A stretch of 64,000 nucleotides of DNA. It comes from Myxococcales bacterium. Lineage in GTDB: Bacteria; Myxococcota; Myxococcia; Myxococcales; JAKAPL01. The DNA lies in assembly GCA_021807105.1 (NCBI GenBank), contig JAKAPL010000012.1, forward strand, positions 1-64,000, read 5' to 3'. Shown here piece after piece: positions 51,239-61,076 of this stretch (the first letter of the stretch is position 1; the number at the start of each line of letters is the position of its first letter). The notes beneath the pieces are model-generated. The model ran no database searches and was not told where the DNA came from. It saw only the letters and a program-made list of their open reading frames with translations. A program made the position numbers and the translations under genes.

Positions 51239-52216
51239 ATGAGCCCCCGCCCTCGCCGAGAGATCGCCGCGGCGCGCGCGCGCCTCTACTCCCTGGTCCG
51301 CGCGGAGCTCTCCGGGCGCGGCTACGCCGAGGTCGAGACGCCCTGCCTGCTGCCCGCGCCCGGCATGGAGCCGCAGATCACCGCGTTCGAGAGCAAATGG
51401 CGCCCCGAGATGCCGGGGCCCGCCGCCCGGCGCCTCTTCCTCCAGACCTCGCCCGAGTACGCCATGAAACGGCTGCTCGCCGACGGGTTCGGCCACGTCT
51501 TCCAGATCTGCAAGGCGTTCCGCAACGGGGAGGCCGCGCCCCGGCACAACCCCGAGTTCACGCTGCTCGAGTTCTACCGCTCGCCGGGCGGAGCCGAGGA
51601 GATCCGGCGCGACCTCGAGGCGCTCGTGCACGCGGCCGCCGCGGCGTTCGGCGCGCCCGCGCTCGCGGAGCCCGTTCAGACGCTCTCCGTGCGCGAGGCG
51701 TTCCGCTCCCGGCTCGGCATCGACCTCGCGGCCTGTCGCGACGGCGCCGCCCTAGCCGCGGCGGCGGCGGCCCGCGGGCTCCCCGCCGCCTCCGCGGACC
51801 GCTTCGACGACGTGTTCTTTGCCCTCTTCCTCTCGGGCATCGAACCGACCCTGACCTCGCCCGTCTTCCTCACCGAGTGGCCGGCCTCGATGGCCGCGCT
51901 CGCCAGGATCCTCCCCGGTGATCCGCCGGTGGCCGATCGCTTCGAGCTGTATGCCGCCGGCCTGGAGCTCGCGAACGGCTTCGGCGAGTTGAACGACGCC
52001 GCCGAGCAGCGCCGCCGGCTCCTCGCCGAGCAGGACGAGCGGCGCGCCGCCGGCCGCCCCGCGTATCCTCTCGACGAGCGTTTCCTCGAGGCCGTGGGCA
52101 GGATGCCGCCGTCGGCCGGCGTCGCGATCGGCCTCGACCGGCTCCTCATGCTCCTGCTCGGCGCGGAGCGGATCGACGAGGTGCTCCTGTTCCCCGCGAG
52201 CGCCGAGTGGCGTTGA
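51239..52216 (+). CDS. epmA: EF-P lysine lysyltransferase EpmA (PoxA/GenX)
   Basis: LFLQTSPEYAMKRLLADGFGHVFQICKAFRNGEAAPRHNPEFTLLEFYR; GVAIGLDRLLMLLLG. Confidence 0.93.
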   Translation: MSPRPRREIAAARARLYSLVRAELSGRGYAEVETPCLLPAPGMEPQITAFESKWRPEMPGPAARRLFLQTSPEYAMKRLLADGFGHVFQICKAFRNGEAAPRHNPEFTLLEFYRSPGGAEEIRRDLEALVHAAAAAFGAPALAEPVQTLSVREAFRSRLGIDLAACRDGAALAAAAAARGLPAASADRFDDVFFALFLSGIEPTLTSPVFLTEWPASMAALARILPGDPPVADRFELYAAGLELANGFGELNDAAEQRRRLLAEQDERRAAGRPAYPLDERFLEAVGRMPPSAGVAIGLDRLLMLLLGAERIDEVLLFPASAEWR

Positions 52217-52322
52217 ACGCCCGCGCGCCCGCCGGCCACCGAAGGGGGAGGATGGAGCCGCGCGTGACGGCTCGAAGCGGAGCGGCCATCCGGACTTCAG
52301 CGCTCGCCAAGGAGGAGTGGAG

Positions 52323-53033
52323 ATGGACTTGCCGAAACTCGCCGCCGTGGGCCTCGCCGTGGGGCTCGCCGCCTGCATGAACCCGGATCCGGGCGGCTCA
52401 CCGAACGAGAGCCCGCCGGACGGTGCGACCGGGACGGCCGGCACGAGCGGCAGCGCGGGAAGCGGCGCGTCCGGCGCTGGCGGCTCCAGCGGCACCTCTG
52501 GACAGAGCGCTTCGGGCGGCTCACCCGACGGCGGCATCGCCTGCAGCGGCGACTGGCGGAACGGCTGCGAAAACTGCCCGCCGCCCAACGTCTGCTGGCT
52601 CGGGTCGCTTTGTGAGCCGCCGTGCGCCACCTACGAGGACTGCGAGATCGACGAGACCTGCATCTCCGGTCACTGCGCGCCCACCACCTGCGCGAACGCG
52701 GACACCTCGCCCCACGACTGCACCGCCGCCGATGGGCAGCACGGGACCTGCGTTCCGATCTCCGGCACCGGGGTCTGCGTGCCGGCCGCCGGGCAGCCGG
52801 CCCCCGAATGGAGCCCCTGCTCGCCTCCCGCCGCGCCGCAAGCAACGCCCTGCTGGAGCGCGTTCTCCCGGGGCGGCGCGATCTGCGGCACGAACCAGCT
52901 CTGCAGCGCGCTCACCCGCAGCGACGAGGGAGTCTGCGTCCAGCTCTGTGGCGGCGGCGGCCCGTGCCCGACCGGCCAGAGCTGCGTGACCGACTTCGCC
53001 GGCGTCCCCTATTGCGCGCGCAACGGCGGCTGA
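52323..53033 (+). CDS. Cys-rich lipoprotein with Gly/Ser linker
   Basis: AVGLAACMNPDPGG; CSGDWRNGCENCPPPNVCWLGSLCEPPC... Confidence 0.7.
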   Translation: MDLPKLAAVGLAVGLAACMNPDPGGSPNESPPDGATGTAGTSGSAGSGASGAGGSSGTSGQSASGGSPDGGIACSGDWRNGCENCPPPNVCWLGSLCEPPCATYEDCEIDETCISGHCAPTTCANADTSPHDCTAADGQHGTCVPISGTGVCVPAAGQPAPEWSPCSPPAAPQATPCWSAFSRGGAICGTNQLCSALTRSDEGVCVQLCGGGGPCPTGQSCVTDFAGVPYCARNGG

Positions 53034-53056
53034 GGCGCTCGCTGGGCTCGCCGGCG

Positions 53057-53099
53057 ATGCGGCGGTCCGCGGCGGTCCGCCGGCGGTCCGCCGGTCGAC
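53057..53099. repeat. Short tandem GCGGTCCGCCG repeats
   Basis: gcggtccgcggcggtccgccggcggtccgccggtcgac. Confidence 0.6.
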
Positions 53100-53645
53100 A
53101 ACGCCCGGCGCTTCGTGTACGGTGTTTCCCTAGGACGTTGAGGTCATGGCGGTACGGCGAATTTCGCGCTTCTTCTGGACGGTCTGGCTCCCGAGTGGCC
53201 TCGATACCGCCGGCACCCTCGCTCTCGATGACGCTGTTGACCTACGGACTCCCGATTGGGCCACCCGCCCGAACCCGAGGCCCCCGCACCCCCGGCCATC
53301 GCGGGGACTCCTGGGGATCCGAGGTTTGCCCGGCCGGCCGCCGCCTGCGCGGTCCTGTGCGAGTCCTGCGGTTCCGCCGACGAGACCCTCCGCCGGGGGG
53401 CCCTCGCGACCCACCGGACCGACCCTCGTGGTCCTCGCCGCTTCGGTCACCTCCCTTGCCTGCTCGACGTCGGCGCGCGCCTCACCCCGGTCCCAAGCTG
53501 CTCAGCGGCCCCCGGTTCGGGCGTGCCGCGTGTTCTCGACGCCGCACCGATGACTAGCGCGATGTACTCTCCCGATCTTCCACAAAGCAAGCACCATGTG
53601 CCACCCCAGCGAATGCTGCTTCCACGACTATCGAAAGGCCACAAA

Positions 53646-55061
53646 ATGCCCCCCCCCCGGCGAGTACTGAGAGCAGCGAGCTTCCTCCTCCTTGGCGTTC
53701 TCATGGTTAGCTGGCGCGCCAACGCCCAGTCATGTAACTATTACACCCAGTCCTGTTCCAACGCGGCATACCAGTATCTCAATACTTCCGCCTCCGGGTT
53801 CGCGAGCCTCGTTGGTGGCGATCCGAACAACTGCACCTCTGGCTACGGTGTCTACGGCGCCGTAGCGTCCTCGAACACTTCCCCAGCAGTTTACGGCTAC
53901 TCCGCGAATACCACAACACAAGGAGTCGCCGTCGAAGGAGAAGTCGACGGGGCAGGCAATGGCGTTGCAGCAATTAACGACTCCTCCGGTTACGGCCTCT
54001 ACGCGTGGTCAGGATCCGGAACGGCAGTCGACGCTGTCGCTTACTCTTCGTGCACGGCGCCGGCGACCTGCTACGGCGTCAATGCGTCATCGCCCGGCAC
54101 CGCAATCAATGCTCACGGTACCACCGGGGCAGGTGTCATCAGTCAAGGCGCAGTTGGCGTTCAGGGCACTGGGAACCTCTACTACGGGGTCTCGGGCTTT
54201 GCCAACGACAGCTTCCCCGGGGTCTACGGCCAGGGCTCGGACGACGGGGTCGACGGCTACGGCTTGACCCAGAACGGGGTTTACGGCACCACCGACGCCA
54301 CCGACACGAACTACTCCGGAGTACTTGGCGTCGCCGACAACGTCACGGGCGTTTACGGATACTCTTCAAATAACGGCGCCGGCGTGGTCGGCCGGAGCGT
54401 CAACATGGACGGCGTACAGGGCTATTCGGCGTCCGCGTCGAACTCCGGCGTTTATGCCAACAACAGCAACAATGGATATGGCATTTACGCCACGGCCGGC
54501 AGTGGCTACGCAGGCTATTTTACGGGGCAGGTGTACGTCAGCGGCTACCTCTGGAAGTCCGGGGGCGGGTTCTTGATCGACCATCCGCTCGATCCCGCGA
54601 ACCGCTACCTTTATCATTCGTTCGTCGAGTCACCCGAAATGAAGAACGTCTACGATGGAGTGGCGACGCTCGATGCCAACGGCGAAGCGGTGGTTGCAAT
54701 GCCAGACTACTTTCAGGCTGAGAATGCCGAGTATCGGTACCAACTCACGCCGATCGGCCGCTTTGCGCCAGTCTATGTTGCCGACGAGATATCAAACAAC
54801 CAGTTCAAGATTGCGGGCGGAGCACCGGGCCAGAGGATCTCCTGGCAGGTCACCGGCGTCCGCGTGGATTCATATGCCAAGGGGCATCCGTTCGTCGCCG
54901 AGGTCGACAAGGCGGCCGGAGAACGGGGGAAGTACCTTCACCCCCAGGAGGTCGCGGGACTCGTGCCGTCGGCCGGGACCCAGATCCGCTGGATGGAGCC
55001 GCCGAAGGCATGGTCGCCGCCGCCGCGGAGGACCGCCGTCAGGTTTGGTGTCTGCCAATAG
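53646..55061 (+). CDS. Secreted repeat protein (YGV/YGY-type beta-rich repeats) with a conserved C-terminal domain
   Basis: ATG followed by C10 then signal peptide VLRAASFLLLGVLMVSWRANAQS; repeats GVYGTT, GVYGYS, GIYATAGSGYAGYFTGQVYVSGYL. Confidence 0.75.
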   Translation: MPPPRRVLRAASFLLLGVLMVSWRANAQSCNYYTQSCSNAAYQYLNTSASGFASLVGGDPNNCTSGYGVYGAVASSNTSPAVYGYSANTTTQGVAVEGEVDGAGNGVAAINDSSGYGLYAWSGSGTAVDAVAYSSCTAPATCYGVNASSPGTAINAHGTTGAGVISQGAVGVQGTGNLYYGVSGFANDSFPGVYGQGSDDGVDGYGLTQNGVYGTTDATDTNYSGVLGVADNVTGVYGYSSNNGAGVVGRSVNMDGVQGYSASASNSGVYANNSNNGYGIYATAGSGYAGYFTGQVYVSGYLWKSGGGFLIDHPLDPANRYLYHSFVESPEMKNVYDGVATLDANGEAVVAMPDYFQAENAEYRYQLTPIGRFAPVYVADEISNNQFKIAGGAPGQRISWQVTGVRVDSYAKGHPFVAEVDKAAGERGKYLHPQEVAGLVPSAGTQIRWMEPPKAWSPPPRRTAVRFGVCQ

Positions 55062-55073
55062 CTGGAGGTATCC

Positions 55074-55727
55074 TTGCGTTTTCTGCGGACAGCAACACTC
55101 AGGTTTCGCGTGTTGACGCTGTGCATTCTGGGGCTTGCGGTCTCGTGCATCGACGCCGTCGGGGAGCAAGGCGCCGATGGCGTCGACGCGTCGGTGGCCC
55201 CTGGGCGCGGCGGATCGGGAACGACGTCGGGCGCCGGTGGTGCGGGTAGCTCAAGCACCAGTGGTGAGCCGGGCGGTTCGAGCAGTTCTGGGGGCGTAAG
55301 CAGCAGCGGTGCGAGCGGCGGTAGCCTAAACAGTTCGGGTTCGATACCCTGCGGATGGAGTGAGATCTGCGGCACATGTGGAAGACATTGTACCGGTGGC
55401 CAGGACTGCTCCCAGGGGCTTTGTTGTCCCCGCGGATGGATCGCTTGCCCGATTCCGGATGGCGTTGGGTGCACATACACAAGGATCGATTCGTCGAACT
55501 GTGGCGCATGTAGTAGGAGGTGCGCAGCCGGCCAGCAATGTTCTGCAGCGCATTGCATCGCGACGTGCGGGTCAGAGTACGGAGATTCGCTCTTCACCTG
55601 TCCGCTGCCTGACGGCGGGATCTCGTGTACCGATTTGCTGTGGGATTTTTCAAACTGTGGATACTGTGGCAACACCTGTGCGCCAGGGCAGGAGTGCGGT
55701 GGGGGAAGCTGCGGTCCGTCGGGTTGA
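55074..55727 (+). CDS. Cys-rich lipoprotein with CGxCGxxCxxGxxC repeats
   Basis: LAVSCIDAVGEQ; CGTCGRHCTGGQDCSQGLCCPRG; CGACSRRCAAGQQCS; CGYCGNTCAPGQECGGGSCG; TTG/ATG start uncertain. Confidence 0.7.
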   Translation: MRFLRTATLRFRVLTLCILGLAVSCIDAVGEQGADGVDASVAPGRGGSGTTSGAGGAGSSSTSGEPGGSSSSGGVSSSGASGGSLNSSGSIPCGWSEICGTCGRHCTGGQDCSQGLCCPRGWIACPIPDGVGCTYTRIDSSNCGACSRRCAAGQQCSAAHCIATCGSEYGDSLFTCPLPDGGISCTDLLWDFSNCGYCGNTCAPGQECGGGSCGPSG

Positions 55728-56112
55728 TCGATGCCATCGCCCAATCTTGGTCCGCGGGGCTTGCGTGGTGACGGATAGCTGACTTCACCTGCAAACACAC
55801 CGGGTTGGCGGACGTCAGGGTGGAATCCTGGAGCGGACTACGCGGGGGGGGCAAGTGACCCCGCCGCCCCCCGCGTGGTCCGGGTGAGCCCCTTCGGGGA
55901 CCGCCGCTCGCCGGCCTGTTCGGGCAACCGTCAGGCGGTCGTGGAGAACGTCCTCTCGACCAGCTCGCGCGAGCGCCGGACGAGCGCCAGGGCGGCCTCG
56001 CCGGCAGCGGCCTCGCCGGCGCGTTGACAGGCCGGGGGCCGCGTGCGACGCTCCTCTGGGCCCGCTCGGGCCCGGAGGGTTTCGCCGGACGCTTCCCGCG
56101 CTGATCGCCACC

Positions 56113-57462
56113 GTGGCCGTCGCCGTTTCCGCGCAGGACGTGGCGGCGGCGAAGCGGCTGTTCCAGCAGTCGAGGCAGGAGTACGACCTCGCCGATTTCG
56201 ACCGCGCGCTCGGCGACGCTGAGGAGGCCTACCGCCTCGATCCATTGCCGGCCATGCTCTTCGATCTGGGGCAGTGCCACCGGACGCTACGCCACTGGGA
56301 CAAGGCCGCCTTCTTCTTCGAGCGCTATCTCGCCCGGGTGCCGAACGCGCCGAACCGGAAGCTCGCCGCCCAGCTCCTCGCCGAGGCTCGGGTCAAGGGA
56401 GACGAGGCGGCCCGGGAGAGGAGCTCCTCGCGCGCCTCGAACGCGGCGGCGTCCCCTTCCCCGGCCGCGCGCCCGGAGCGGCCGGCGGCTTCGGGCGCCG
56501 CGCCGGCCGCGTGCGCGTCCCTCGCCGCCTGCCGGGCGGCGTGCAAGCTCGGCGACCTCGTTGCCTGCAAGGACCTCGGCGTCCTCTTCGAGCAGGGCAA
56601 GAGCGTCGGGAAGGACTACGGCGAAGCCTTGACGCTCTACGAACGCGCCTGCGCGGGCAAGGTGAGCTGGGCCTGCGTCGAGGCCGGCTTGATGTACGAA
56701 CAGGGAAGGGGCGCCGCCCGCGACGACGCGCGGGCAGCGCGCCGCTACGCGAAGGGCTGTGTCGCCGGGAGCGGCTGGGGTTGCCTCGACCTCGGCCGCT
56801 TCTTCGAGGCCGGACGGGGCGTCGCCCGTGACTACGGCAAGGCCGGGGAGCTCTACGAGAAGGTCTGCCGCGCCGGGCTCGGCGCCGCCTGCACGGACCT
56901 CGGAATCCTGCACGAATTCGGGCGCGGTTTCGTGCGAGACTGCGCGGCGGCGTTCCCGCTGTACACCAAGGGATGCAACGGCGGCGACCCGCCCGGCTGC
57001 ACGAACCTCGCCTCCCTTTTCGAGCGCGGCTGCGGCACGCCGGTCGACCTGGCCTCGGCGGTCAAGCTCTACGACCAGGGCTGCCGCGGCGGGAACGCAC
57101 TGGCCTGCCAGGACCTCGGCCTGCTGTACGAGAACGGCAAGGGCGTGGGGCAAGACTTCGGCCAGGCTCTGGTGCTCTACCGGCAGGCGTGCTCGGGTGG
57201 CTCCGCCTGGGCCTGCGTCCAGGCCGGCATCTTCTACGAGGAGGCGAAGGGCACCACCCTCGATTTCCGTCAGGCTGCCGGCCTCTTCGCGAAGGGCTGC
57301 GACACCGGGGAGATGGTCGGCTGCAACAACCTGGGCGCGCTGTACCAGGAAGGGAAAGGCGTGCCCAGGGACCCGACACGGGCCTCGCACCTCTTCCGGC
57401 AGGCGTGTCGGGGCGGCGACCAGCAGACCTGCCGATGGCTGGAGAAGCATCCCGGTCCGTGA
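56113..57462 (+). CDS. TPR + Cys-containing Sel1-like repeat protein (Hcp-like)
   Basis: Repeats like ACTDLGILHEFGRGFVRDCAAAFPLYTKGCNGGDPPGC; GTG start. Confidence 0.85.
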   Translation: MAVAVSAQDVAAAKRLFQQSRQEYDLADFDRALGDAEEAYRLDPLPAMLFDLGQCHRTLRHWDKAAFFFERYLARVPNAPNRKLAAQLLAEARVKGDEAARERSSSRASNAAASPSPAARPERPAASGAAPAACASLAACRAACKLGDLVACKDLGVLFEQGKSVGKDYGEALTLYERACAGKVSWACVEAGLMYEQGRGAARDDARAARRYAKGCVAGSGWGCLDLGRFFEAGRGVARDYGKAGELYEKVCRAGLGAACTDLGILHEFGRGFVRDCAAAFPLYTKGCNGGDPPGCTNLASLFERGCGTPVDLASAVKLYDQGCRGGNALACQDLGLLYENGKGVGQDFGQALVLYRQACSGGSAWACVQAGIFYEEAKGTTLDFRQAAGLFAKGCDTGEMVGCNNLGALYQEGKGVPRDPTRASHLFRQACRGGDQQTCRWLEKHPGP

Positions 57463-57633
57463 GCGGCCGCGGGGGTGGCAGACCAGACGCCGGGCCCCGC
57501 CTCACGACCGTCGAATCCTATCGCCGCCTCCACTCGTTGGAGCCCGGACACCTCCAGTCCAGACTAATGACCCGGCTGCCCTCGAGGATTCGGTCGAAGA
57601 AACCCGCGGGGAGCCGAGCCGGATCAGCCGGTC

Positions 57634-57801
57634 TCACCGGTGGTTCAGGAACCGGAGGTAGAACGCCCCGAACACCAGGACGATCCCGATGTTCACCGCC
57701 AGCCGCTCGTAGATCCGGTTCCTGAAGAACAGGATGTCCACGCCGACCACGACGGCGACCATCGCGAGCACGTAGAGCACGACGAAGGGGTGCGTTGCCA
57801 T
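57634..57801 (-). CDS. Small (55 aa) membrane protein absent from the supplied ORF track
   Basis: MATHPFVVLYVLAMVAVVVGVDILFFRNRIYERLAVNIGIVLVFGAFYLRFLNHR, read by hand on the minus strand. Confidence 0.7.
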   Translation of the reverse strand: MATHPFVVLYVLAMVAVVVGVDILFFRNRIYERLAVNIGIVLVFGAFYLRFLNHR

Positions 57802-57890
57802 TCCTCCATCCTACGCCCGCGCCCCCCGTCGCGGGAGGGCTCGCTTGACGCCTCCAGCAACGAGAGGTTACCTGGAGACGCTCCACTTCC

Positions 57891-58562
57891 ATGGTCCCGT
57901 GTCATGCACAGATCCACCGCCGGTCTGCCGTCGCCGCGCTCGCCGTCTACTTCGCCGCCTGCGGCGGCCCCGCGAGCTCCCCCGCAAGCTCCCCCGCCGG
58001 CTCAATCGACGACCGCGGGGCGGCCGGACCGGGGGGAGCCACGGACGCCACGATCGCACCGGATGGAGGTGCGACACCCGACGCGGGTACAGCCGACGCG
58101 GCGACACCTGACGCGGGGACACCTGGCGCGGGTACAGCCGACGCAGGCGAGACCTGCCCGCGCGGAGAGCAGTCCTGCGCCGTCGCCGACGCCGGCAGCC
58201 GGGTGACCTTCGGCTTCGTCGAACAGAACGTCATCCAGGGCGAGAACTGCACCAATTGCCATGGCCAGAGCGCTGGACCGGGGGTCGGGAACCTCGACCT
58301 CGTCACCCATCCGTATGGGGCCCTGGTGGGCGTCCCGGCGATCAATCGGTACGGCAGCGTCCACGAGCAGGCGGACGGCGGCCCGCTCCTGCGGGTTTCA
58401 CCCGGCGACCCCTCGGAGAGCCTCTTCTACATCAAGCTCGGGCTCTCCACCGCCAGCAGCCAGTGGGGGCAGCCGATGCCAATGTCCTCTCCGCACTCGA
58501 CCCCAGCCTCCCTGATGAACGCGGTCCAGACGTGGATCGCGGCCGGCGCCCCCAACGACTGA
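57891..58562 (+). CDS. c-type cytochrome-like lipoprotein with Asp/Ala/Gly/Thr linker
   Basis: VYFAACGGP; ATPDAGTPGAGTADAG linker; ENCTNCHG. Confidence 0.7.
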   Translation: MVPCHAQIHRRSAVAALAVYFAACGGPASSPASSPAGSIDDRGAAGPGGATDATIAPDGGATPDAGTADAATPDAGTPGAGTADAGETCPRGEQSCAVADAGSRVTFGFVEQNVIQGENCTNCHGQSAGPGVGNLDLVTHPYGALVGVPAINRYGSVHEQADGGPLLRVSPGDPSESLFYIKLGLSTASSQWGQPMPMSSPHSTPASLMNAVQTWIAAGAPND

Positions 58563-58712
58563 TCGGCCGCTCCCCAGTGATCGGCCGCTCCCGAGGAGGT
58601 TCGTACCGCGCGATGATTCAGGGCGGGCCCCTACGAAGGCTGCGGTGGGATGGGGTGCAGGGGAGCTGAGCGCCTCCCGCCCCGGGGAAATCGGGGCGAA
58701 CCTCCTACGGCT

Positions 58713-58788
<76 letters not shown>

Positions 58789-58922
58789 ACGAGGGCGATA
58801 CGTACGTGCGGCCTAATAGCCGAAGGGGCCCCTCCGGTCAAATCTTTTTTTCGGCGTTTGGCGTCCGGCGGCTCTCTGCTACAATCGGCCGGTCCCGCGT
58901 TAGGGCGGGTCGGAGGCTTTCC

Positions 58923-60245
58923 TTGCGGCGGCTCCTTCTAGCGGCGGCGGCGTTTTCATTCGGGTTCTCGCTCGCCTGCCAGTCCTACGATTTCCGGAAG
59001 GTCACCGGGGTACCGGTGGAGGTGATCCACAAGACCGTCCACCAGCAGGTCTTGCACCTCACGCCGCCGGACATCCTGATCGTCCAGGATCTCTCCGGCT
59101 CCATGTGCGAGCCGATCCAGCAGACCGACCCCGGCGGCAAGTCGTGCCTCGCGACGGACGGAGGCCAGGCGGGCTACTGCTCCGTCTGCCTCCCCGGCGG
59201 AGGCCCCCCGCCGAGCGCGGGGGACTGCGCGACAGGAAGCTCGGCCTGCGCCGCCAAGATCTCCCTCGTGTCCGACGCCATGCAGACGGTGCTGAACGAT
59301 CTCCCCCAGGTCGCGGGTCAGCTCTACCTCGGCCTCGCCTCGTTCCCCTCCGACAGCCAGTGCGGCACCGGGCAGATCGACATCCCGGTCGGCGACGCGA
59401 CCACGACGATCCCGCAGATCGTCTCCTTTTATGGCAGCGCGGCCCCGAACGGCGGCACGCCCACGGCGGCGACGCTGTCCGCGGTCGTCTCCGCGGATCC
59501 CCTCATGTCGAACCCCGACCCGAACAGCCGAAAGTTCATCATCCTGATCACCGACGGCCTGCCGAACTGCAACGGGACGAACCCCTGCGGCTCGGCGCCG
59601 TGGTCGGACGGGCAGGTCCACGCCTGCGAGTCCCCGAGGTACCTCGCGTCGCTCACCGACGGAGGTTTCTCCGCGACCCCGGCCGCGGGCTGCTTCTGCT
59701 CGAACGGCTCCTGCGAGAGCCTCGAAGGCAACCAGGCCGACTGCTGCACCTACGACCCGGCCACCTACCCCCAGATCGCCACCGAGGAATGCCTGGACGA
59801 CGTGAACACGGTCCAGGCCATCGCCGACCTTTACACCCAGCAAGGGATCCGGACCTACGTCGTCGGCATGGGATACGATTACGGGAGCAACCCCGGGATC
59901 CTCGACGAGATGGCCGACGCGGGCGGCGGCAACCCGACCGCGTACAAGGCGACGAGCCCGCAGGGCCTGCTCGCGGCCATCCAATCGGTCGTCAACGCGG
60001 CCGCGGCATCGGTCGGCTGCGTCTTCACCCTCGACGCGCCGGCGGCGAATCCGGCGCTCATCGAGGTGACGTTCAACGGGACGCGACTCTCGCCGCTGCC
60101 GCCGGGCAGCCACGGCACGGGCTACGTCTACCTCCCGCCGCCGCCCGACGGAGGTCCGGCGGCCGTCGACGTCGAGGGCAGCGATTGCGACCTCCTGCTC
60201 GACGGCGGCGCCGCGAACCTCCAGATCACCGAGATCGCCCAGTAG
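58923..60245 (+). CDS. von Willebrand factor A domain lipoprotein (TTG start)
   Basis: FSLACQSYDF; DILIVQDLSGSMCEP (DxSxS MIDAS); NGGTPTAATLSAVV; FIILITDGLPNC. Confidence 0.88.
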   Translation: MRRLLLAAAAFSFGFSLACQSYDFRKVTGVPVEVIHKTVHQQVLHLTPPDILIVQDLSGSMCEPIQQTDPGGKSCLATDGGQAGYCSVCLPGGGPPPSAGDCATGSSACAAKISLVSDAMQTVLNDLPQVAGQLYLGLASFPSDSQCGTGQIDIPVGDATTTIPQIVSFYGSAAPNGGTPTAATLSAVVSADPLMSNPDPNSRKFIILITDGLPNCNGTNPCGSAPWSDGQVHACESPRYLASLTDGGFSATPAAGCFCSNGSCESLEGNQADCCTYDPATYPQIATEECLDDVNTVQAIADLYTQQGIRTYVVGMGYDYGSNPGILDEMADAGGGNPTAYKATSPQGLLAAIQSVVNAAAASVGCVFTLDAPAANPALIEVTFNGTRLSPLPPGSHGTGYVYLPPPPDGGPAAVDVEGSDCDLLLDGGAANLQITEIAQ

Positions 60246-60294
60246 ACCAGCCTCCCGCCCACCGCCGGGAGGACAAGAGTCGTGGAGCTTTAAA

Positions 60295-60471
60295 CCCGTC
60301 TTATTCACGGGACGGCGTAGCGAGGCGTTCGAGACCGCGAGCCGAGAAGGGCAAGCGAGAGCGACGACCGACGAGGCGTGCGTAGAGCACGCCGCAGGAG
60401 GAAGGAGCGAGCACGCCCTTCGGGAGGCGCGGGATCGGACGCCGCAGCAGCCGGACCGTGAATAAGACGGG
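60295..60471 (+). mobile_element. Family-A MITE-like element (177 bp), imperfect TSD TTAAA/TTAGA
   Basis: Family-A TIRs at both ends (left CCCGTCTTATTCACGG, right CCGTGAATAAGACGGG). Confidence 0.88.
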
Positions 60472-60831
60472 TTAGAGAGGCGGCGCGATCCGCCGCCCGC
60501 GCCAGCTCTTGCGATACGGGCGCAGGTAGGCGCGATGGCACTCCTTGCAGCCCGCCGAGTACTCGCGGCCCTGGAGCATCCGGTCGACGATCTGCGGCCA
60601 GCCGTAATCGCCGTTGCTCCAGGCCGGGTCGGGCGCCAGCTCGCGCAGCCGAACGAGCGTCTCGCGCAACTCCACCTCGGAGAGCCGCCCCTTCGCGAAC
60701 GGGGCCATCCGGCATCTCATCACCGCGACGAGCGTGTCGAGGTGGCCGGGCGAGCAGTCGAGCGGCGCCTCCACCGGGGCCGCGGGCGGCGCCGGCGCGC
60801 GCTTGCAGCCGGCCAGCGCCAGCGCCGCCAC
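60472..60831 (-). CDS. Small c-heme lipoprotein (CKECH); start uncertain
   Basis: ALALAGCKRAPAPPAAPVE...GREYSAGCKECHRAYLRPYRKSWRGRRI. Confidence 0.65.
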   Translation of the reverse strand: MAALALAGCKRAPAPPAAPVEAPLDCSPGHLDTLVAVMRCRMAPFAKGRLSEVELRETLVRLRELAPDPAWSNGDYGWPQIVDRMLQGREYSAGCKECHRAYLRPYRKSWRGRRIAPPL

Positions 60832-60846
60832 GACGAGGACGGCAAG

Positions 60847-60930
60847 TGGCCCCCCCCGGAGTCGAACCGGGATGGCCTTGCGACCGGCGGATTTTGAGTC
60901 CGCTGCGTCTACCGATTCCGCCAGGGGGCC
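60847..60930 (-). tRNA. tRNA-Leu(CAA)
   Basis: GGCCCCCTGGCGGAATCGGTAGACGCAGCGGACTCAAAATCCGCCGGTCGCAAGGCCATCCCGGTTCGACTCCGGGGGGGGCCA on the minus strand; long variable arm. Confidence 0.93.
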
Positions 60931-61076
60931 TTCCTGCTGCCGATGACGACGCACCTGCTTCTCAAGGCTCAAAGCAAAGCCGGGATGTTCCCGCGCGGCT
61001 CACCGTACCCCATGTACGATCCCGCCCCACGCGCCTCGCATCTACCTGCATCCTCCTCGCCCCTCGCGCGAGAGGT

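Noticed and set aside
60840-60972. N-terminal peptide MSLEKQVRRHRQQEGPLAESVDAADSKSAGRK
   Set aside because: It is translated tRNA-Leu, a common annotation artefact; retained only as a start-site question
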